A DNA stretch of 64,000 nucleotides from positions 434,001 through 498,000 of the forward strand of contig NZ_FOCL01000002.1 in the NCBI RefSeq assembly GCF_900110105.1, in the 5' to 3' direction. Shown here one piece after another: positions 25,400-34,475 of this stretch. The notes beneath the pieces were generated by a model. The model did not search any database and was not told the DNA's origin. It saw only the letters and a list, made by a program, of their open reading frames with translations. Numbering within the stretch: position 1 is the stretch's first letter; each line of letters opens with the position of its first letter. A program made the position numbers and the translations under genes. Source of the stretch: Mucilaginibacter gossypiicola. Its GTDB lineage: Bacteria > Bacteroidota > Bacteroidia > Sphingobacteriales > Sphingobacteriaceae.

Positions 25400-25576
25400 A
25401 TGGAAGCAAAAGATAAAGCGGTTAAAACTGAAGAAGAAAAAGAATGGGAGAACCCGGTAGAACCGACCAAAACTTCAGACCCGCGCGACGAAGAACAAGT
25501 GTTGAGGCAATATAAGGAAGCTAAACGCCGCCACGATAACCTCAGCGAGAACGAAGACGACAAAAAGAAAGACTAA
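25400..25576 (+). CDS. small charged hypothetical protein
   Basis: A 58-residue protein from ATG 25400; a TTG at 25370 would add ten residues. It is dominated by Glu, Lys and Asp, with a DPRDEEQVLRQYKEA helix and a C-terminal ENEDDKKKD. Likely disordered or helical and soluble. Such proteins are common near stress genes in this family. No homologous family is recognised. Confidence 0.5.
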   Translation: MEAKDKAVKTEEEKEWENPVEPTKTSDPRDEEQVLRQYKEAKRRHDNLSENEDDKKKD

Positions 25577-25619
25577 AACGAAAACATTAAAATATTAAAA
25601 ACACTCAAAAGCCTACAAC

Positions 25620-25748
25620 ATGAAAACGCAAAAACAAACATCAACCACTAAACTAATAGCAAGTTTTGATAATGCGCTTAAAAACATCATTATGAGCGAT
25701 TTGAAAGCTATCAAAGCTAAAACACCATATTTAACACCGGCAGCTTAA
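25620..25748 (+). CDS. 42-residue small protein, copy 1 of a tandem pair
   Basis: ATG at 25620 gives MKTQKQTSTT, then TKLIASFDNALKNIIMSDLK and AKTPYL. It is related to the next frame (25794-25958): TKL.A.FD..L.....DLK...AKT is shared. Two similar reading frames in tandem, each preceded by ACCTAC or CTACAAC-like sequence and followed jointly by a terminator, support real translation. Function unknown. Confidence 0.55.
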   Translation: MKTQKQTSTTKLIASFDNALKNIIMSDLKAIKAKTPYLTPAA

Positions 25749-25793
25749 TTTGACCATATAATACAACCTACACTACCTACAAAACATCTACCT

Positions 25794-25958
25794 ATGAAAG
25801 CATATAAACCAACACCAGCAATAACTAAATTACTTGCACGATTTGACGCCGAATTATTGGAGCTGTTAAGTGAAGATCTGAAAAACTACCGGGCTAAAAC
25901 CCAGTTCATGAGCAACAACAAGCAGGTAGCAGCACAGCAAACGCTGTCTGCCGCTTGA
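25794..25958 (+). CDS. 54-residue small protein, copy 2 of a tandem pair
   Basis: ATG at 25794 gives MKAYKPTPAI, then TKLLARFDAELLELL, SEDLKNY and RAKTQFMS. It shares its amphipathic helix and the AKT motif with copy 1 and adds a Gln/Ala-rich tail. Ends 50 bases before a strong terminator. No modification or export genes are next to it, so a peptide natural product is not supported. A small regulatory or membrane-associated protein is possible. Confidence 0.55.
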   Translation: MKAYKPTPAITKLLARFDAELLELLSEDLKNYRAKTQFMSNNKQVAAQQTLSAA

Positions 25959-26007
25959 TCAACATATATATACATCTACCTATCAAGTACTAACATCACC
26001 TATGAAA

Positions 26008-26044
26008 AAATAGAGCCCTGCCAAAAACAGGGCTCTATTTTTTT
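26008..26044 (+). terminator. terminator after the small-protein pair
   Basis: AATAGAGCCCTG pairs with CAGGGCTCTATT around CCAAAAA and is followed by seven T residues. Confidence 0.88.
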
Positions 26045-26196
26045 GGCAACCCGGTCAAATTTAATTGCACGTTAAATTTGCATAATATTAAATAACAATA
26101 TGTTAACACCTTGGTCACTTAAAGGAAATGCCTGAAACGGTTATTTGAAGTAAAAGCAACAGACGAAACATATTCGCCTGTCATTAAAAAAGTTTT

Positions 26197-27621
26197 ATGC
26201 ATTTTTCAATCCCCGCGGTTATTCTCCCCTTCCTTGGCCAGGTGGATCTGAGCGGCTCGCTGCTTACTGTTTTTCTCCTTTGTATACTGGCAGTTATTGG
26301 TTTTGAGTTTGTAAACGGCTTTCATGATACAGCCAATGCAGTAGCTACAGTTATTTATACTAAAGCCCTGCGGCCGGTTTATGCTATTCCGTGGTCGGGG
26401 TTCTTTAATTTTTTAGGTGTTTGCCTGGGCGGTGTTACCGTGGCTATGGGCATTTTAAAACTTGTGCCATTAGATACCCTGATGACCCTCCCGGTTAGTG
26501 TTGGGGCCTGCCTTGTACTTGCCGTACTGTTAGCGTCTATCGTATGGAACCTGGGCACCTGGTACCTGGGTATTCCCTGCTCAAGTTCACACACTATGAT
26601 AGGTGCCATGATAGGTGGCGGCCTTGCATTTACCTTTTACTATAACGGCCCCGGTGTAAACTGGGGTAAAGCAGGCGAAATAGGTTCGTCACTTATATTA
26701 TCGCCAATAATTGGTTTCGGAGCCGCAGCGTTACTCATGCTGTTCCTGAAACATGTAACCAAATCACACGCCTTGTTTCATATCCCAAGCGGCGAAAACG
26801 ACCGGCCGCCAATACATATCCGTCTTTTATTAGTTACTACATGTACGCTGGTGAGCTTTTTTCATGGCAGCAATGACGGGCAAAAAGGTGTGGGTTTATT
26901 TATGCTGATATTGATAGCATTTTTGCCGGCCCGTTTCGCGGTTAACCATGCTGTTCCTAATGGCAAAGTTTTATCAGCATTAAACCAAACGGAGCAGGTT
27001 ATTAATCACGAACTTGCAAACAACACCGAAAAGAAACCTGTTTTAACTGAACTGACTGTAGCTATTAATCAAACCAAAGCTTCGCTGGCCGAAAAAAATG
27101 AAAAAGAAGTAGCAAAAACTTACCGTTACCGTAAACAGGTTGAAGGGATTATTAAAGATATAAGGGCGGTAATTAAAGATCCCCTGGTAAATCTTGAGAC
27201 CAAAGATAAGGAAGTGCTTAGTACTGCAGCCAATGAGCTTGAGCATGTGACGGATTTTGCGCCGGTGTGGGTTATTGCTATTATATCACTTTCGCTTGGT
27301 GTGGGCACCATGGTTGGCTGGAAAAGAATTGTAGTTACTATTGGCGAAAAAATAGGCAATGAGCACTTGAACTATGCACAGGGTGCTACGTCGGAAATAG
27401 TGGCGGCGTCAACCATTGGTTTGAGTACCGGCTTCGGCCTTCCGGTTAGTACTACACACGTGTTATCAAGCGGGATAGCCGGGGCAATGGTTGCATCCGG
27501 AGGGAAAGGAAATTTAAATAACGGCACGCTTAAAAATATCGCTTTAGCCTGGATACTTACCTTACCGGTTGCGATAATTTTAGCTTTTTTATTATTCATG
27601 CTTTTTCATTTGTTTATATAA
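26197..27621 (+). CDS. inorganic phosphate transporter, PiT family (long form)
   Basis: A 474-residue membrane protein. Both PiT signature repeats are present: FVNGFHDTANAVATV (about residues 34-48) and GFGLPVSTTHVLSSG (about 411-425). Between the two halves lies a hydrophilic helical insert (about 255-350) that the 336-residue PiT protein at 35149 lacks. It should import phosphate or metal-phosphate with a proton or sodium ion. A universal stress protein gene follows by 9 bases, so the two are probably one operon. Confidence 0.88.
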   Translation: MHFSIPAVILPFLGQVDLSGSLLTVFLLCILAVIGFEFVNGFHDTANAVATVIYTKALRPVYAIPWSGFFNFLGVCLGGVTVAMGILKLVPLDTLMTLPVSVGACLVLAVLLASIVWNLGTWYLGIPCSSSHTMIGAMIGGGLAFTFYYNGPGVNWGKAGEIGSSLILSPIIGFGAAALLMLFLKHVTKSHALFHIPSGENDRPPIHIRLLLVTTCTLVSFFHGSNDGQKGVGLFMLILIAFLPARFAVNHAVPNGKVLSALNQTEQVINHELANNTEKKPVLTELTVAINQTKASLAEKNEKEVAKTYRYRKQVEGIIKDIRAVIKDPLVNLETKDKEVLSTAANELEHVTDFAPVWVIAIISLSLGVGTMVGWKRIVVTIGEKIGNEHLNYAQGATSEIVAASTIGLSTGFGLPVSTTHVLSSGIAGAMVASGGKGNLNNGTLKNIALAWILTLPVAIILAFLLFMLFHLFI

Positions 27622-27630
27622 TAGGGTAAA

Positions 27631-28452
27631 ATGAAACAAATACTGGTAGCCACCGACTTTTCAAAATGCGCCGCAAACGCTATGGCTTATGCCATGGAAC
27701 TGGCAACTATATTAGGCCGCGAAGTTTGTGCCATACACGCTATACACCCAACCGAAGGGATCAATAATAGTACTTACAACGCCATTTTCATTGAAGATTA
27801 TTACAATAACAAGCGCGAGGCGTTAAAAGAATGGGTAAGCACTTATACTAACGATGACAAGTATAAAAATGTTAAGGTTACCACGCTTTGCGATGTAGGC
27901 TTTTTAAAAGCAGTAATAACCCGCTATGTTGATAAGCACGAAGTTGAGTTACTGGTGATGGGTATTATGGGTGCTACCGGCATTAGTGGTATTGTTGGTA
28001 GCAATGCCAGCATGGTGGTAACCAAAATAAAGATCCCTACACTGATCATACCATTGGAAAGCAAGTTCGAAAACGTACCGATGATCACCCTTGCCACCGA
28101 TTTTGAAACCCGGCTTTCGGCTGTTGATGTGAATGCGCTTAACGAAATGATCAAGGCGTTTGGTTCGGCCAAAATGCAGGTGCTTTATGTGGCCGAAAAA
28201 ACCGATGCAGAGCAGGTACAGATTTGGGAAGCCCGCTTACGCGACCTGATTAAACATACCGATCTGGAATTTAATTATATTCAGGGCAGCAGCGCATTAA
28301 ACGGCATCATGAACTTTATCCAATCGCACGAAACAGATATGCTTTGCCTTGTGAAACATCATCACAATATCGTGTACCGTTTGTTTACCCGTAGTACAGT
28401 GAACCAGGTGATGAACAAATCGGTAAAGGCAATATTGATCTTACATGAGTAA
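27631..28452 (+). CDS. universal stress protein, tandem UspA domains
   Basis: A 273-residue protein of two Usp domains. The first (about 1-147) starts KQILVATDFS and has the ATP-loop pattern GIMGATGISGIVGSNAS. The second (about 150-273) begins MITLATDFE but has a degraded loop. It may sense ATP or stress and adjust phosphate transport or survival; that link comes only from its operon position after the phosphate transporter. Confidence 0.82.
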   Translation: MKQILVATDFSKCAANAMAYAMELATILGREVCAIHAIHPTEGINNSTYNAIFIEDYYNNKREALKEWVSTYTNDDKYKNVKVTTLCDVGFLKAVITRYVDKHEVELLVMGIMGATGISGIVGSNASMVVTKIKIPTLIIPLESKFENVPMITLATDFETRLSAVDVNALNEMIKAFGSAKMQVLYVAEKTDAEQVQIWEARLRDLIKHTDLEFNYIQGSSALNGIMNFIQSHETDMLCLVKHHHNIVYRLFTRSTVNQVMNKSVKAILILHE

Positions 28453-28470
28453 CCACTAAATACAAGCATT

Positions 28471-28638
28471 ATGAACCAGGTAAATTATCCTATAGTAATC
28501 ATCGTAGTTATTGCGGTTATTATACTATTGATATGGATCATCAGGCGTAACCGGAAAGATGAAAAACAATTGGAAAAAGATATCATCCAATCCGAACTAA
28601 AACCGGAACATAACGACGACAAAGAAATAAAGTCCTGA
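28471..28638 (+). CDS. small single-helix membrane protein
   Basis: A 55-residue protein: one strongly hydrophobic helix (about residues 7-24), then a basic RRNRKD stop-transfer stretch and an acidic-basic tail. It follows the Usp gene by 18 bases and probably shares its transcript. Function unknown. Confidence 0.55.
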   Translation: MNQVNYPIVIIVVIAVIILLIWIIRRNRKDEKQLEKDIIQSELKPEHNDDKEIKS

Positions 28639-28732
28639 ATTTACTTAACGCGCAAGAAGCGTTTTCACCTTGCCGAAATATTGCGGGTATTGCAGCAATC
28701 ACAATTTAGTTTGTATAGGGGCCGCATTTATC

Positions 28733-29617
28733 TTAACTGAATACCGCCAGCACCCCAAAATAAATCAGCATACAACCCGAGCTTATAAAATTCATGCGCA
28801 TGGCATTTTTAAAGTTGGCATTGGCTGTTGATTGGCCCACTTTATAAAACCAATAATTGAAAAAGAAAAATATCGGTGCTGCACATACCAAAAAGAAATA
28901 AAAGTTTAGCATCATGCCCGCCAGGTGCCAGTACCAGTAGGAGAGTGCTATTCCCGAAGCAAACAATACGCTTGAAAATATAAAAGAGCCTTTGTAGCCT
29001 AAAACGATACTGAGCGTTTTATCGCCACGTTTGCTGTCTTCCTCATGTTGATAAACCTGGGTTAATGGGTATGATGCTCCAATGAGGCATGAGCTGATAG
29101 CCCCCGGAATAATAAACCCTAAATCCCAATGACCAAACAAACTTGTACCGGTGAGGGCCGTATAGGTAGTATAATAGATGAAACATCCCTGAAAAATAAA
29201 CACCGTTAAAAAGCTGATGACAGGATATTTTTTTAAACGGGTAGCAGGATGGCTATACAGCTTTGACATAATGCCATAAATGAGCACCGCAAAAGCAAAT
29301 TCCCAGCTTATAATAAAGCCAAGTAAAAACGCAACTGCCTCCAACAAAATAGAAAAATAGTACAGGCTGATATCTACTTCGGGCGGTTTGGCTAACAGGG
29401 CAATGCTATCCTCATCCTTATCAAAATAACTATTGTAGCCGTTACTGGCCGGAAAGGCAAGAAAGTGCCAGATAAAAAACACAAGCACAGCAGTGGAAGC
29501 CTTAACAGTATTGGCCTGGCTAAAGGCAAACAGGTATACCGGCAGCAAAAAAACAGAAAACACAAACCTCAAATGCGCCAAGGCCGACCGGGTAGGAATA
29601 AATTGTTTCAGTTTCAT
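28733..29617 (-). CDS. UbiA-family prenyltransferase
   Basis: A 294-residue protein with about eight membrane helices. The first Asp-rich motif is NSYFDKDED (residues 62-70), the Mg-diphosphate site of UbiA enzymes. The second is weaker: YQHEEDSKRGDKT. These enzymes attach isoprenyl chains to aromatic acceptors. It is divergent from YceI and the type III polyketide synthase genes, whose product could be its acceptor. Menaquinone or carotenoid-related roles remain possible. Confidence 0.8.
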   Translation of the reverse strand: MKLKQFIPTRSALAHLRFVFSVFLLPVYLFAFSQANTVKASTAVLVFFIWHFLAFPASNGYNSYFDKDEDSIALLAKPPEVDISLYYFSILLEAVAFLLGFIISWEFAFAVLIYGIMSKLYSHPATRLKKYPVISFLTVFIFQGCFIYYTTYTALTGTSLFGHWDLGFIIPGAISSCLIGASYPLTQVYQHEEDSKRGDKTLSIVLGYKGSFIFSSVLFASGIALSYWYWHLAGMMLNFYFFLVCAAPIFFFFNYWFYKVGQSTANANFKNAMRMNFISSGCMLIYFGVLAVFS

Positions 29618-29721
29618 TATTGCTGTTTGCTGGTAAATACTCTAAAAAGCAACTTAAAGTTGCCCAGGTAACGTTATAAACTTACAACCTTTTATATAAA
29701 AAATTGTACCGCATAAATTAT

Positions 29722-29729
29722 TATGTTTG
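29722..29729 (+). promoter_or_regulatory. -7 element before the YceI-polyketide operon
   Basis: TATGTTTG fits TAnnTTTG and sits 20 bases before the YceI start codon. TTG at 29704-29706 is a somewhat close -33 partner. Confidence 0.45.
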
Positions 29730-29748
29730 GGAACAGCGTTAATGTAAC

Positions 29749-30276
29749 ATGAATAAGAAAATTTATATAGCTGCACTTTTAATATTAGCAGCAACAGCAG
29801 GCTTTGCACAAACGGTAACTAAATCAGATGTCAGCTTTAAGATCAAAAATCTGGGCTTTAATGTAGGCGGCACCTTTAGCGGTTTGCAGGCCGATATTAA
29901 GTTTAAGCCTAATGATCTGGCAGGCAGCTCTATTGAAGCATCGGTTGCTTCAAATACTGTGAACAGCGATAATGAGAGCCGCGATAACCACCTTAAAAGT
30001 GAAGATTATTTTGATGTAGCCAAATATCCGAAGATCACCATAAAGTCGGTTTCATTTAAACGTAAAAGCGGGAGCAACTATACCGGCAATTTCAACGTAA
30101 CTATTAGAGATAAAACAAAGTTGATCGAAATACCTTTTACCTACGTAGAAACAGGTAACACGGCACAGTTGAAAGGCAGCTTCATGATATTACGGACAGA
30201 TTTTGGCATAGGCGGCAAAAACCTGATCCTTTCAAATGAGGCCAACGTTTCGGTTGAGGCAGAGATCAGCAAATAA
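29749..30276 (+). CDS. YceI-family periplasmic protein
   Basis: A 175-residue protein with a signal peptide (about residues 1-20, ending GFAQ) and the YceI lipocalin-like barrel: SDVSFKIKNLGFNVGGTFS, then VNSDNESRDNHLKSEDYFDVAKYP (about 70-93) with the typical R-D-xHLK-S-xDFFD core. Family members bind isoprenoid lipids. Heading an operon with a polyketide synthase and opposite a prenyltransferase, it could carry the prenylated product. Confidence 0.85.
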   Translation: MNKKIYIAALLILAATAGFAQTVTKSDVSFKIKNLGFNVGGTFSGLQADIKFKPNDLAGSSIEASVASNTVNSDNESRDNHLKSEDYFDVAKYPKITIKSVSFKRKSGSNYTGNFNVTIRDKTKLIEIPFTYVETGNTAQLKGSFMILRTDFGIGGKNLILSNEANVSVEAEISK

Positions 30277-30295
30277 AACGGCTTAACTATTTTTA

Positions 30296-31405
30296 ATGGA
30301 GAGTTGCATCAGTGCTATCGGGATAGCAAATCCCGCCAATCGTATTGCCCAGCAGGATATTTACCATTTCATGGCTAACGCCTTTGGATTGGATGCAACC
30401 AACGCCGCGAGGTTAAAAGGGATCTATGACCATTCCGGAATTGACTACCGATATTCGGTGATCCCTGATTTTGGCTACCGCGATCCTGCCGATTTTACTT
30501 TTTTTGAGCAATCAGCCGGGCTCGAACCATTTCCTGATACTCAAAAACGATTAAAACTTTACGAAAAAGAAGCCATCGCCATAGCGGTAGATGCCGCTAA
30601 AAATTGTCTTGAAAATTTTGACGGAGACATTACCCGCAATATAACTCACCTTGTAACTATCAGCTGTACAGGCATGCATGCACCGGGTATTGATATTGAA
30701 CTGGTGGACAGGCTCCAATTAAACCGCGACACCGAACGTACCTGCATTAATTTCATGGGTTGTTACGGTGCCATAAACGGCCTCAAAGCTGCCGACTATA
30801 TTTGCCGTGCCGATGCCGGCGCTAAAGTGCTTGTAGTAAGCGTGGAGCTTTGCACTTTGCATTTCCAAAAAGTAAATACGCTGGATAACTGGGTTGCCAA
30901 TTCGCTGTTTTCGGATGGCGCGGCAGCTGTACTGGTCGAAAACACAGCAAATCGTTTAGGCAGCGGCAATTACCTTTCACTCAAAAATTTCTATTCGGAA
31001 TTTGTTGCCGAAGCCCGCAATGAAATGGGCTGGTATGTGGGCAATACCGGCTTTGAAATGAAGCTTACTTCCAAAGTATCCAAACAAATCAAAAAACATA
31101 TCAAGGCTCTTACCGAGCGCTTTTTACAAAAGGCAAAAACCTCAATGGAAGATATCACGGCTTATGCTGTCCATCCCGGCGGCCGCACTATTTTAGAGGC
31201 AGTTGAAGATGCCTTGGAACTTCCCGAAGAAAGCAACGCCTTCGCTTACCAGGTGCTGCAGGAATACGGTAATATGTCGTCGGCCACTATTTTGTTTGTA
31301 CTGGATAAAATGCTTAAGGCAGGAAATCTTGTTGATCAAAAGATATTGAGTTTTGCCTTCGGTCCGGGATTAACGGTTGAGGGAATGATACTTGAAATGC
31401 ATTAA
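30296..31405 (+). CDS. type III polyketide synthase
   Basis: A 369-residue thiolase-fold enzyme of the chalcone/stilbene synthase family. The catalytic triad is complete: Cys156 in FMGCYGA, His293 in VHPGGRT and Asn326 in YGNMSS. Bacterial relatives extend fatty acyl or other CoA starters with malonyl-CoA to give pyrones, resorcinols or resorcylic acids. It starts 19 bases after YceI and ends 6 bases before the FAD oxidoreductase, so all three share a transcript. Starter and product unknown. Confidence 0.9.
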   Translation: MESCISAIGIANPANRIAQQDIYHFMANAFGLDATNAARLKGIYDHSGIDYRYSVIPDFGYRDPADFTFFEQSAGLEPFPDTQKRLKLYEKEAIAIAVDAAKNCLENFDGDITRNITHLVTISCTGMHAPGIDIELVDRLQLNRDTERTCINFMGCYGAINGLKAADYICRADAGAKVLVVSVELCTLHFQKVNTLDNWVANSLFSDGAAAVLVENTANRLGSGNYLSLKNFYSEFVAEARNEMGWYVGNTGFEMKLTSKVSKQIKKHIKALTERFLQKAKTSMEDITAYAVHPGGRTILEAVEDALELPEESNAFAYQVLQEYGNMSSATILFVLDKMLKAGNLVDQKILSFAFGPGLTVEGMILEMH

Positions 31406-31411
31406 TCCTAT

Positions 31412-32536
31412 ATGAGCGATGTAATTGTAGTTGGCGGAGGCCTGGCCGGATTGTTTAACGCTATATTGCTGAACCGCGCCGGGCTTAAGGTTACAGTCAT
31501 CGAAAAAAAGACCTATCCCATGCACCGCGTTTGCGGCGAATACATCTCTAACGAAGTGATCCCTTTTTTGTCTTCGCTGGATATCAATCTTGATGAACTT
31601 AATGTTGCCCGCATTAACCGGCTCGAGGTAACAGCAGCATCCGGAACCAAACTTTCGCAGAAGCTCGATTTGGGAGGTTTTGGCCTGAGCAGGTTTACTT
31701 TCGACAATTTCCTATATCAAAAAGCCCTTGCCGAAGGGGTAAATGTTTTAGTCGGCAGCCGGGTAGAGGACATCCGTTTTGCTGATGAACAGTTTGAAGT
31801 ACTAACTCCCGGCGAAACACTGACCGCTCCGTTGGCTATCGGCTCGTTCGGCAAACGATCCAATCTCGATCAAAAGCTTAAACGGCCGTTCTTTTATAAA
31901 CGAAGCCCTTACCTGGCGGTAAAATTTCATTTGCAGATGGATTTCCCACAGGATTTGATCCAGCTTAATAACTATAAAGATGGCTATTGCGGTGTAAGTA
32001 AAACCGATGGCGACAGGTATTGCATGTGCTATATGGCGCATCGGGATGATCTGCGCAAATATGGTTCACTGCAAGCTTTAGAAGAGAACGTGATCCGCAG
32101 AAACCCATACCTGGATGAGATTTTTCGTAACGCCAAATTTCTCCTGGATAAGCCGGAAGTGATCAATGAAATCTCCTTTGAGAAAAAAGCACCGGTTGAT
32201 AACCACATCCTCATGAGCGGCGACACTGCCGGGATGATAGCTCCTCTTTGTGGCAACGGAATGACTATGGCTATCCATTCGGCCAAAATTCTTTCAGAAA
32301 AAATTATCGCCCATTACAACCCTGGCAGCTTTAATCCTGATAAGCGTGCCAACCTCGAGCAAGACTATACCCAAAGCTGGAATAAACAGTTTGCCCAACG
32401 GCTTTGGATTGGCCGGCAATTACAGCGTTTATTTGGCAACGATAATATGACGGCCTTTACTTTAAATACGCTAAGTCATCTGCCTTCAGTAGCGCAATAC
32501 CTGATAAGTAAAACTCACGGCCAACCATTTGCGTAG
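31412..32536 (+). CDS. FAD-dependent oxidoreductase/monooxygenase
   Basis: A 374-residue flavoprotein. The dinucleotide-binding motif VVGGGLAGLFNA (about residues 5-16), then VIEKK, CGEYISNE (about 42-49) and the second flavin motif SGDTAGMIAPLCGNGM (about 269-284) place it in the PHBH/geranylgeranyl-reductase-like group. In Streptomyces srsABC a flavin hydroxylase oxidises the type III product to a quinone; a like role, or reduction of a prenyl chain, fits here. Tightly linked to the synthase gene. Confidence 0.85.
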   Translation: MSDVIVVGGGLAGLFNAILLNRAGLKVTVIEKKTYPMHRVCGEYISNEVIPFLSSLDINLDELNVARINRLEVTAASGTKLSQKLDLGGFGLSRFTFDNFLYQKALAEGVNVLVGSRVEDIRFADEQFEVLTPGETLTAPLAIGSFGKRSNLDQKLKRPFFYKRSPYLAVKFHLQMDFPQDLIQLNNYKDGYCGVSKTDGDRYCMCYMAHRDDLRKYGSLQALEENVIRRNPYLDEIFRNAKFLLDKPEVINEISFEKKAPVDNHILMSGDTAGMIAPLCGNGMTMAIHSAKILSEKIIAHYNPGSFNPDKRANLEQDYTQSWNKQFAQRLWIGRQLQRLFGNDNMTAFTLNTLSHLPSVAQYLISKTHGQPFA

Positions 32537-32654
32537 CTCAAGCGTATCCTATTATAGTGTCTGTTAATAAATTTCACCCAAGGTTGGTAAATGGCTTTAA
32601 TAATCAAATCACCAGCTTTCGGCTTTATGCATTCTGCTTTTAGCTTCATAACAT

Positions 32655-33353
32655 ATGCCCGATTTAAGTTACCGTACCGATACCCTGGAAATCATGGATG
32701 ATTTTAATCTTCCATCTGCCGATATAAACCCGGTGCTTGAAGGGCTTGGGAAGATGAACGCGCTGTTTGGTGGCCATAAAAGCATCATCAAACTATTAAA
32801 TAAACTTCCGGTAAGTAACGGCTATACTGTAAGCGATTGGGGCTGCGGCGGCGGGGATACTTTGATTGCCATTGCCAAATGGGCTAACAGTAAGCAAATA
32901 GATCTTAACTTAAATGGAGTGGATGCCGCTCCGGCAGCAGTTAAGTACGCGCAGCAACAAACTTCCGGATATAAAAATATCAGCATTACACGAGCCGATG
33001 TTATTGATGAAGTATGCCTCATTAAACCGGCCAATATCATCATCTGCAGCTTGTTCACCCATCACTTTGATGATGAACGCTGGATAACGCTTATTCAAAA
33101 TATGCATGCATCGGCACAAAAAGGAATTATCATCACCGACCTGCACCGGCACTGGCTTTTATATCATGCCATAGTGTTAATAACCCATGTTTTTACCCGC
33201 AATGATATGGCCCGTAACGATGGCCCCCTTTCGGTTAAGCGGGGCTTTAAAAGGCACGAATTGTTAGCTTTATTAAAAAAAGCACAAATTGATAACTTTA
33301 AATTAACATGGCGCTGGCCATTCAGATGGGAGTTAATCATCTATAAATCGTAG
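32655..33353 (+). CDS. class I SAM-dependent methyltransferase
   Basis: A 232-residue Rossmann methyltransferase. Motif I is VSDWGCGGGDT (about residues 57-67), an acidic residue follows in GVDAAP (about 89-94), and motif IV is ANIIICSLFTHHF. It lies 118 bases after the flavoprotein gene. Methylation of the polyketide, by analogy with SrsB-type enzymes, is the most likely job. It is followed after 9 bases by a sensor kinase gene. Confidence 0.82.
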   Translation: MPDLSYRTDTLEIMDDFNLPSADINPVLEGLGKMNALFGGHKSIIKLLNKLPVSNGYTVSDWGCGGGDTLIAIAKWANSKQIDLNLNGVDAAPAAVKYAQQQTSGYKNISITRADVIDEVCLIKPANIIICSLFTHHFDDERWITLIQNMHASAQKGIIITDLHRHWLLYHAIVLITHVFTRNDMARNDGPLSVKRGFKRHELLALLKKAQIDNFKLTWRWPFRWELIIYKS

Positions 33354-33362
33354 CTTTACGCT

Positions 33363-34427
33363 ATGAATTTGCGTGTACTGGTTTTAACAACCTCGCTTGG
33401 CGTGGCTATTACGCTATCAGCCGTTAACTTTTATTTTCAGCATAAATGGTACGATGTGATGGTTACTTTCACTGTAGCCCTTGGTGTAAGTTACTTCGTT
33501 TTTTACTACCTCATCGAAAAGTACATTTACTCCCGTATCAAGTTAATTTATAAACTCATTCACAACCTGAAATTAGGCCGCGACCTTAGGGATGCCCTTG
33601 GCGAGCACGTAAGCGCTAATCCCATTGCAGACGTGGAACAGGAGGTAAAAGAATGGGCAAAACAAAAAAAAACCGAAATAGACGAGCTGCGCAAACAGGA
33701 AAAATTCCGCCGCGATTTCTTATCCAATATTTCGCACGAGTTTAAAACCCCGCTTTTTGCTATACAGGGGTACATAGAGGCCTTGCAGGATGATGATTTT
33801 GACGACAAGGAAATGGCGCGCCAGTTTTTGGAAAAAGCTTCAAAAAATGTCGACCGCTTAAGTTACCTGATCAAAGACCTTGATGAAATTTCAAAGCTTG
33901 AATCGGGCGAGATGCCTATCAATTACACCAAATTCAAAATCAACGACCTCGTAAAAGAGGTTTTTGAATCACTGGAGATTAAGGGCAAGCAGTACCACAT
34001 CAAACTCATATTTAAGCAAAAATACGATGAACCTATTGTGGTAAATGCCGACAGGGAAAAGATAAGACAGGTGCTGGTAAACCTGATAGATAACTCATTT
34101 AAATACGGCAAAGAAGAAGGAAGCACTTCGGTAAGCCTTTTTGTGCTGCATGATCAGGTTTTGGTTGAAGTTACGGACGATGGTATAGGTATAGAGGAGA
34201 AATTTCTGCCACGCTTATTTGAACGCTTTTTCCGTACAGACAGCAGCCGTTCGAGGCAGATTGGAGGCTCGGGCTTGGGGCTTGCTATTGTTAAGCATAT
34301 TATTGAGGCCCATCAGCAAACTATTAATGTGCGCAGTACTGAAGGGCTGGGGTCAACTTTCGGTTTTACGCTTGCAAGGGCTAAACAAACCATTCCGTTC
34401 CCGAATTTACCTACACTAAAAAGTTAA
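33363..34427 (+). CDS. sensor histidine kinase, PhoR-like
   Basis: A 354-residue kinase with two membrane helices (about 5-22 and 30-48) and a very short periplasmic loop, so it probably senses at the membrane or in the cytoplasm. The H-box is SNISHEFKTP with phospho-acceptor His125. The ATPase part has N-box NLIDNSFKYG, G1 VTDDGIGI, an F-box ERFFR and G2 GSGLGLAIV. No response regulator is adjacent. Downstream DUF47 and PiT genes suggest a link to phosphate, as does the PhoR-like layout. Confidence 0.85.
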   Translation: MNLRVLVLTTSLGVAITLSAVNFYFQHKWYDVMVTFTVALGVSYFVFYYLIEKYIYSRIKLIYKLIHNLKLGRDLRDALGEHVSANPIADVEQEVKEWAKQKKTEIDELRKQEKFRRDFLSNISHEFKTPLFAIQGYIEALQDDDFDDKEMARQFLEKASKNVDRLSYLIKDLDEISKLESGEMPINYTKFKINDLVKEVFESLEIKGKQYHIKLIFKQKYDEPIVVNADREKIRQVLVNLIDNSFKYGKEEGSTSVSLFVLHDQVLVEVTDDGIGIEEKFLPRLFERFFRTDSSRSRQIGGSGLGLAIVKHIIEAHQQTINVRSTEGLGSTFGFTLARAKQTIPFPNLPTLKS

Positions 34428-34475
34428 CATTAATTTAACATACTAACCGTACCTTTACAGCAATTTTAAATCATT

